A program made the translations under genes and the position numbers. The notes under the pieces are model-generated. The model had not been told where the DNA came from. It did no database searches and saw nothing but the letters and a program-made list of their open reading frames with translations. A stretch of DNA of 64,000 bases from UBA2377 sp964525935. GTDB taxonomy: Bacteria; Verrucomicrobiota; Verrucomicrobiia; Opitutales; Opitutaceae. The first letter of the stretch is position 1. Each line of letters begins with the position of its first letter. Where the stretch lies: positions 186,001-250,000 of the forward strand of contig CAZGJZ010000004.1 in the NCBI GenBank assembly GCA_964525935.1, given 5' to 3'. Positions 60,989 through 64,000 of this stretch are shown here, piece by piece.

Positions 60989-62043
60989 GGCTTCACGAGG
61001 CGGCGCAGGCGGCGGACTATCCGGTTAAACAGCGGGCCTTGGCGGCGGCGTTGCTCCCGCTGCATGAGCCGTTGGCAGCGGACGGGCCCGATGAGCGGCC
61101 GGCCGGGATGGCGATGACGGACGATGTCGGCGAACTGGGCTAGAACGCGGTGGCAGTAATTTTTAGGATCAAAAAGATCCCGCCACACGGCCTGGGCCTG
61201 CTGACCCATTTCCCACCAGCGGGGACCATACGCCTGCAGGATTTCCGGAAGTTGATCGAGCTCCGCCTCGCGGACGAAAATAGCGCACGCGGTAAGGTCC
61301 GGACCCGCGAAGGGAACCCAGTCATCGCTGATGATAACCGGCGCGCGACCCAGGGCCATGGCCTCCTGCAGGCGGAATGATCCGGTGCCGGTGCCGCGGG
61401 GGCAGAGCGCAAATTTTGCGCCGAGGATATGGTGGATGTAGTTCATCTGATCGGGCCGGAGCGTCGGGTCCGTGGGATCGGCGTTGAATCGGCAACTCGG
61501 AGTCTCGCGAATATCGATGCCGGAGGTGGCGAATCGCGGGGCGAGGGCCAACAAGCGAGAGCGCACCGGGTGACTGGCGGCCCCGCTAAAGGCCGCGAGC
61601 AATGCTGGATCCGAATCAGCCCCCTGTGACTGGTGTTCAGCGATGAAGGGATTTAAGGTGCCGCGATAGACCCACGTGCGGTGGAGGCGCGGGTCGAAGT
61701 TCGCCTTGGGGAGTGAGCAATAGACGCCGGGGAAAAAGCCGAGAGGCGTGTCCTCCTCGGAGGCGACGTAGATTTTTTCGGGATAGGCGAGAACGAGAGG
61801 ATGCGCTCGGAGCCGTGGCGCCCAGGTTTGCTGCGACAGCTGGGTTGGCTCGCACATCACGATGAGGTCCGCGTCGCCGGGCCCGGACGCCAGCCGGTAG
61901 AGCGGGTGCGGTGAGGCGGCGAGGGCCTGCCGCATTTGCCCGGCCCAATCACTGCCGACCAAGCCCCAGGGCTGCGGCTCCTGTTCGGTGGAGGCGAAAT
62001 AAAAGCCGAGTGGCCGGAAGGAGACGGAAGGAGCAGAGGTCAT
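60985..62043 (-). CDS. exostosin-like (GT47) glycosyltransferase
   Basis: 352 residues from ATG 62043 (4-nt overlap with the GT2 gene). The C-terminal half has the exostosin pattern: FALCPRGTGTGSFRLQEAMALGRAPVIISDDWVPF in short pieces, with the Glu in LQEAMA. Exostosin-family transferases in bacteria occur in capsule/EPS loci. The N-terminal domain (residues 1-150) is less typical. No membrane segment. Confidence 0.85.
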   Translation of the reverse strand: MTSAPSVSFRPLGFYFASTEQEPQPWGLVGSDWAGQMRQALAASPHPLYRLASGPGDADLIVMCEPTQLSQQTWAPRLRAHPLVLAYPEKIYVASEEDTPLGFFPGVYCSLPKANFDPRLHRTWVYRGTLNPFIAEHQSQGADSDPALLAAFSGAASHPVRSRLLALAPRFATSGIDIRETPSCRFNADPTDPTLRPDQMNYIHHILGAKFALCPRGTGTGSFRLQEAMALGRAPVIISDDWVPFAGPDLTACAIFVREAELDQLPEILQAYGPRWWEMGQQAQAVWRDLFDPKNYCHRVLAQFADIVRHRHPGRPLIGPVRCQRLMQREQRRRQGPLFNRIVRRLRRLVKP

Positions 62044-62966
62044 GCGGGTGAGTTGCCAACGGACCGGCCGCGGGCGGCGGAGAAAAGCCAGCCAGCGAGG
62101 GCGACAATGTTCCACGGTTGGAGCTGGACGAGCCGGCGCCAGGCGGCGGCGGCGGCGACAGGATCGGTGCGCCAGGCGAGGCGGGCATTGACCCAAAGGT
62201 TGTCGATCAAGGCGGCACGGCGCTGCGGGCGCGGGATGAGCTCGTTGCCCAACTGCTTTTCGTAGAAGGCGGTGAGCCGGGTGCTCGCCAGGCGCGTCTG
62301 CCCCATGGCGCTGAGGGGATGCTTGCGGTAGGCGCAGCTGGTGCGGCCGGTGTAACGCCACGCGGCGCCGGCGGCCAGCAGGCGCAACCAGAGATCGAGA
62401 TCCTCGCCGTGGGAGAGCGCGGGATCAAAACCGCCCACGCGGGTAATCCAGCTCCGCCGGAGGCAAAGCGTGGAGGTGCATTGAACGAAATTGTAGCGAA
62501 ACATCACCGGTCCGATGTTGGCGAGATCCGCGGCGCTGGGTTCCGCGCGACCGGGAATGACCACGCCGGCGGCGTCCAGGAAAGTGACCCCGGAGAAGGC
62601 GACATCCGCACCCGCGGCAAACGAGGCGGCGGCGGCGGCGAGATGATCGGGTGCCCATACATCGTCGGCATCGAGGAAGGCGATGAATTCGCCCTGCGCG
62701 GCGTTAAGGAGGAAGTTGCGGGCGGTGGAGACGCCGGTGTTTTTCTCCACGGTGGTGACATGAATGGGAAAAGGGACGGTCGCAGCGAAACCGGCCACGC
62801 GGGCGGCCAGGTTGTCGAAGCGGCCGTCCTCATAGATGAGCACCTCGGCGGGCCGGAGGGTTTGCGCCGCGACGGCGCGGAGTGCGGGAATAATGTAGCC
62901 GGCGGCGCGGTGCGCGGGAATGAGCACGCTGAAGGTCCCGGGAAGAAAGTGGACGGTGGTGGTCAT
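62040..62966 (-). CDS. GT2 glycosyltransferase
   Basis: 308 residues. VLIPAHRAAGYIIPALRAV start, IYEDGRFDN (with D-G), and AFLDADDVW (D-x-D). A Trp/Arg-rich middle (ARLAWRTDPVAAAAAWRRLV in part) and SCAYRKH ending region are typical of family 2 with a C-terminal extension. Cytoplasmic, inverting. Overlaps both neighbours by 4 nt. Confidence 0.9.
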   Translation of the reverse strand: MTTTVHFLPGTFSVLIPAHRAAGYIIPALRAVAAQTLRPAEVLIYEDGRFDNLAARVAGFAATVPFPIHVTTVEKNTGVSTARNFLLNAAQGEFIAFLDADDVWAPDHLAAAAASFAAGADVAFSGVTFLDAAGVVIPGRAEPSAADLANIGPVMFRYNFVQCTSTLCLRRSWITRVGGFDPALSHGEDLDLWLRLLAAGAAWRYTGRTSCAYRKHPLSAMGQTRLASTRLTAFYEKQLGNELIPRPQRRAALIDNLWVNARLAWRTDPVAAAAAWRRLVQLQPWNIVALAGWLFSAARGRSVGNSPA

Positions 62967-63895
62967 CCTGAAGCGAGGGCGGCATAGCCGTGGCGCCGGC
63001 CGCGGAGCTGGGCCCGGTGGAAACGGCCGGTGCGCCCGGGCAGTCGCCAGGCGCGGATACGCTCACGCAGTCCGGCGAAAAAAGCGGGACGGCGTGAGGT
63101 GGAATGGCCGAAGAGGGCGGGGCGGAGTCCTTCGAGGACCACCGTGGAGAACGCGATGCCCTCAACAAGCCGCACGAGATAATCCTCGGTGAGCCGCTCG
63201 GCGGGCATGAGGTGCTTGAGCGTGAGATCGGCGAAACAGGCCGTGCTGAGGCCGAGGTCGAAGGCGCACATCGCAAGATCGAGATCCTCGCCGCCCACGC
63301 GGCGGGTGCCCCAGACTCCGAGCCGCAAGTGACGCGGATCGCGGGCGCACAGTTGCAAGTAGTGTTCCCACACGGCGCGCCGGACGACCATGCCGGCCGT
63401 GGGAGGACAGGCGTCGTAATCGAGCGGTCCGGTCGCACGGCGGTCGGAGGTGAGCGGACGGATGGCGAGATAAGTCCACCACGAGCGCGTCCAGGCCTCG
63501 GGCGGAATTTCAAATTCCGGCACGAGCTGGCCGCCAAAACAGCCGATGCCCGTTTCGGTAGCCGCACGGGCGAGGGCGCACTCGGCGTAGTCCGGGGCGA
63601 GGATATTGTCGTCGTCCACGAACAGCAGCAGGCCGGCGCGTGCTTCGCGCATGGCGCGGATACGGGCGGCGGTCACGCCGAGCTCGGGTTCGCTGATGTG
63701 GCGCGCAAAGGGATGCCAGTCGAGCGGCCATTGCGGGGCCAGTGGCACCGTCGAAGCATTGTCGATCAGCAACAACTCCCAGTGTTCGAAGGCGAGGGTT
63801 TGGGCACGCAGCGCGGCCAGGGTGCGGGCGAGAAATTCCGGACGCGGATTGTGCGTGCAAACTGCCACGGTGAGTTGGAAAGAAAGTGATTTCAC
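62963..63895 (-). CDS. GT2 glycosyltransferase, GTG start
   Basis: 310 residues. Starts at GTG 63895, which overlaps the upstream stop (GTGA), in line with the rest of the string. VAVCTHNPRPEFLARTLAAL, LIDNASTVPL and LFVDDDNILA (D-D-D) form the GT2 core. A later WGTRRVGGEDLDLAM segment gives the acidic general-base ED pair. Inverting sugar transferase. Confidence 0.9.
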   Translation of the reverse strand: MKSLSFQLTVAVCTHNPRPEFLARTLAALRAQTLAFEHWELLLIDNASTVPLAPQWPLDWHPFARHISEPELGVTAARIRAMREARAGLLLFVDDDNILAPDYAECALARAATETGIGCFGGQLVPEFEIPPEAWTRSWWTYLAIRPLTSDRRATGPLDYDACPPTAGMVVRRAVWEHYLQLCARDPRHLRLGVWGTRRVGGEDLDLAMCAFDLGLSTACFADLTLKHLMPAERLTEDYLVRLVEGIAFSTVVLEGLRPALFGHSTSRRPAFFAGLRERIRAWRLPGRTGRFHRAQLRGRRHGYAALASG

Positions 63896-64000
63896 GGGTG
63901 GACTGGAGCGGGCGCGGTGAGTGCATAACGCAGGTGCTTCCAGGAATCCGTGGCGGCGGGTTCGGCCCGCACGGCGAGCAGGGCGTGTTTGATCGCGGTG
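63892..64000 (-). CDS. 3' end of another transferase gene (partial)
   Basis: The window edge cuts this gene. The last 35 codons read AIKHALLAVRAEPAATDSW then KHLRYALTAPAP and stop. The pattern of helix, then W-K-H-L-R-Y-A-L, is the common C-terminal tail of GT2 enzymes in such loci. The stop overlaps the GTG of the next gene by 4 nt. The string therefore continues beyond 64000. Confidence 0.7.
   Translation of the reverse strand, partial: TAIKHALLAVRAEPAATDSWKHLRYALTAPAPVHP

Overview
The window looks like a chromosomal segment of a Gram-negative, fairly high-GC bacterium. The best guess is Verrucomicrobiota, probably Opitutaceae-like. The basis is an exosortase with an EpsI-type tail, a PEP-CTERM secreted protein, long 4-nt-coupled glycosyltransferase strings, a giant SpvB/RHS protein and CheB-CheR/PAS signalling. 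This placement is inference; no rRNA, tRNA or housekeeping marker was found.

Layout. (1) About 1-6150: an accessory island with a small coiled-coil ORF, a tyrosine recombinase, a divergent HTH-like regulator and a three-gene translationally coupled operon (VRR-NUC/PD-(D/E)XK-like protein, ClpX-type AAA+ ATPase, unknown protein). One further unknown gene ends in a strong terminator. I do not recognise this module as a named system. (2) 6372-16661: a secreted thioredoxin-fold-like protein without CxxC, a 2862-residue SpvB/FG-GAP/RHS protein with a candidate caspase-like (clan CD) C-terminal tip, and an overlapping small Sec-signal protein that is a candidate immunity partner. Next to it lies a possible IS remnant. 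(3) 16975-29492: mostly small stress-type genes on the minus strand: orphan response regulator, CPA2 antiporter, two cupins, a degenerate aldo/keto reductase, PAS protein, MscS-like channel, Rnk/GreA-type protein, metallophosphoesterase and a DUF2238-like membrane protein. Spacers are long and contain decayed fragments. (4) 29575-31607: a gene graveyard where a second Rnk-like gene is fused head-to-head to a 5'-truncated DUF4007 gene, followed by fragments of another protein and the tail of an ABC permease.

(5) 31738-39526: signalling. A minus-strand operon (CheB-CheR-PAS fusion, PAS histidine kinase, NarL response regulator; all junctions overlap 4 nt) is divergent from two tandem paralogous NarL regulators. 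(6) 39548-64000: exopolysaccharide and exosortase region. On the plus strand are a WcaI-like glycosyltransferase, an exosortase-EpsI fusion and a coupled TPR protein. On the minus strand are a GT2, a PEP-CTERM protein with its own terminator, and then at least 16 polysaccharide genes read towards 47208. These comprise GT4, GT2, GT47 and other transferases, a Wzy/O-antigen-ligase-like membrane protein, a hexapeptide acyltransferase, an FkbM methyltransferase, an epimerase and a Gfo/Idh oxidoreductase. Nearly all are joined by 4-nt start/stop overlaps, and the string continues past the right edge.

Working model: region 6 builds and decorates an exported polysaccharide and sorts PEP-CTERM proteins, with region 5 as a plausible but unproven regulator. 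Regions 1, 2 and 4 are accessory DNA (mobile element, polymorphic toxin, decayed possible defence island).
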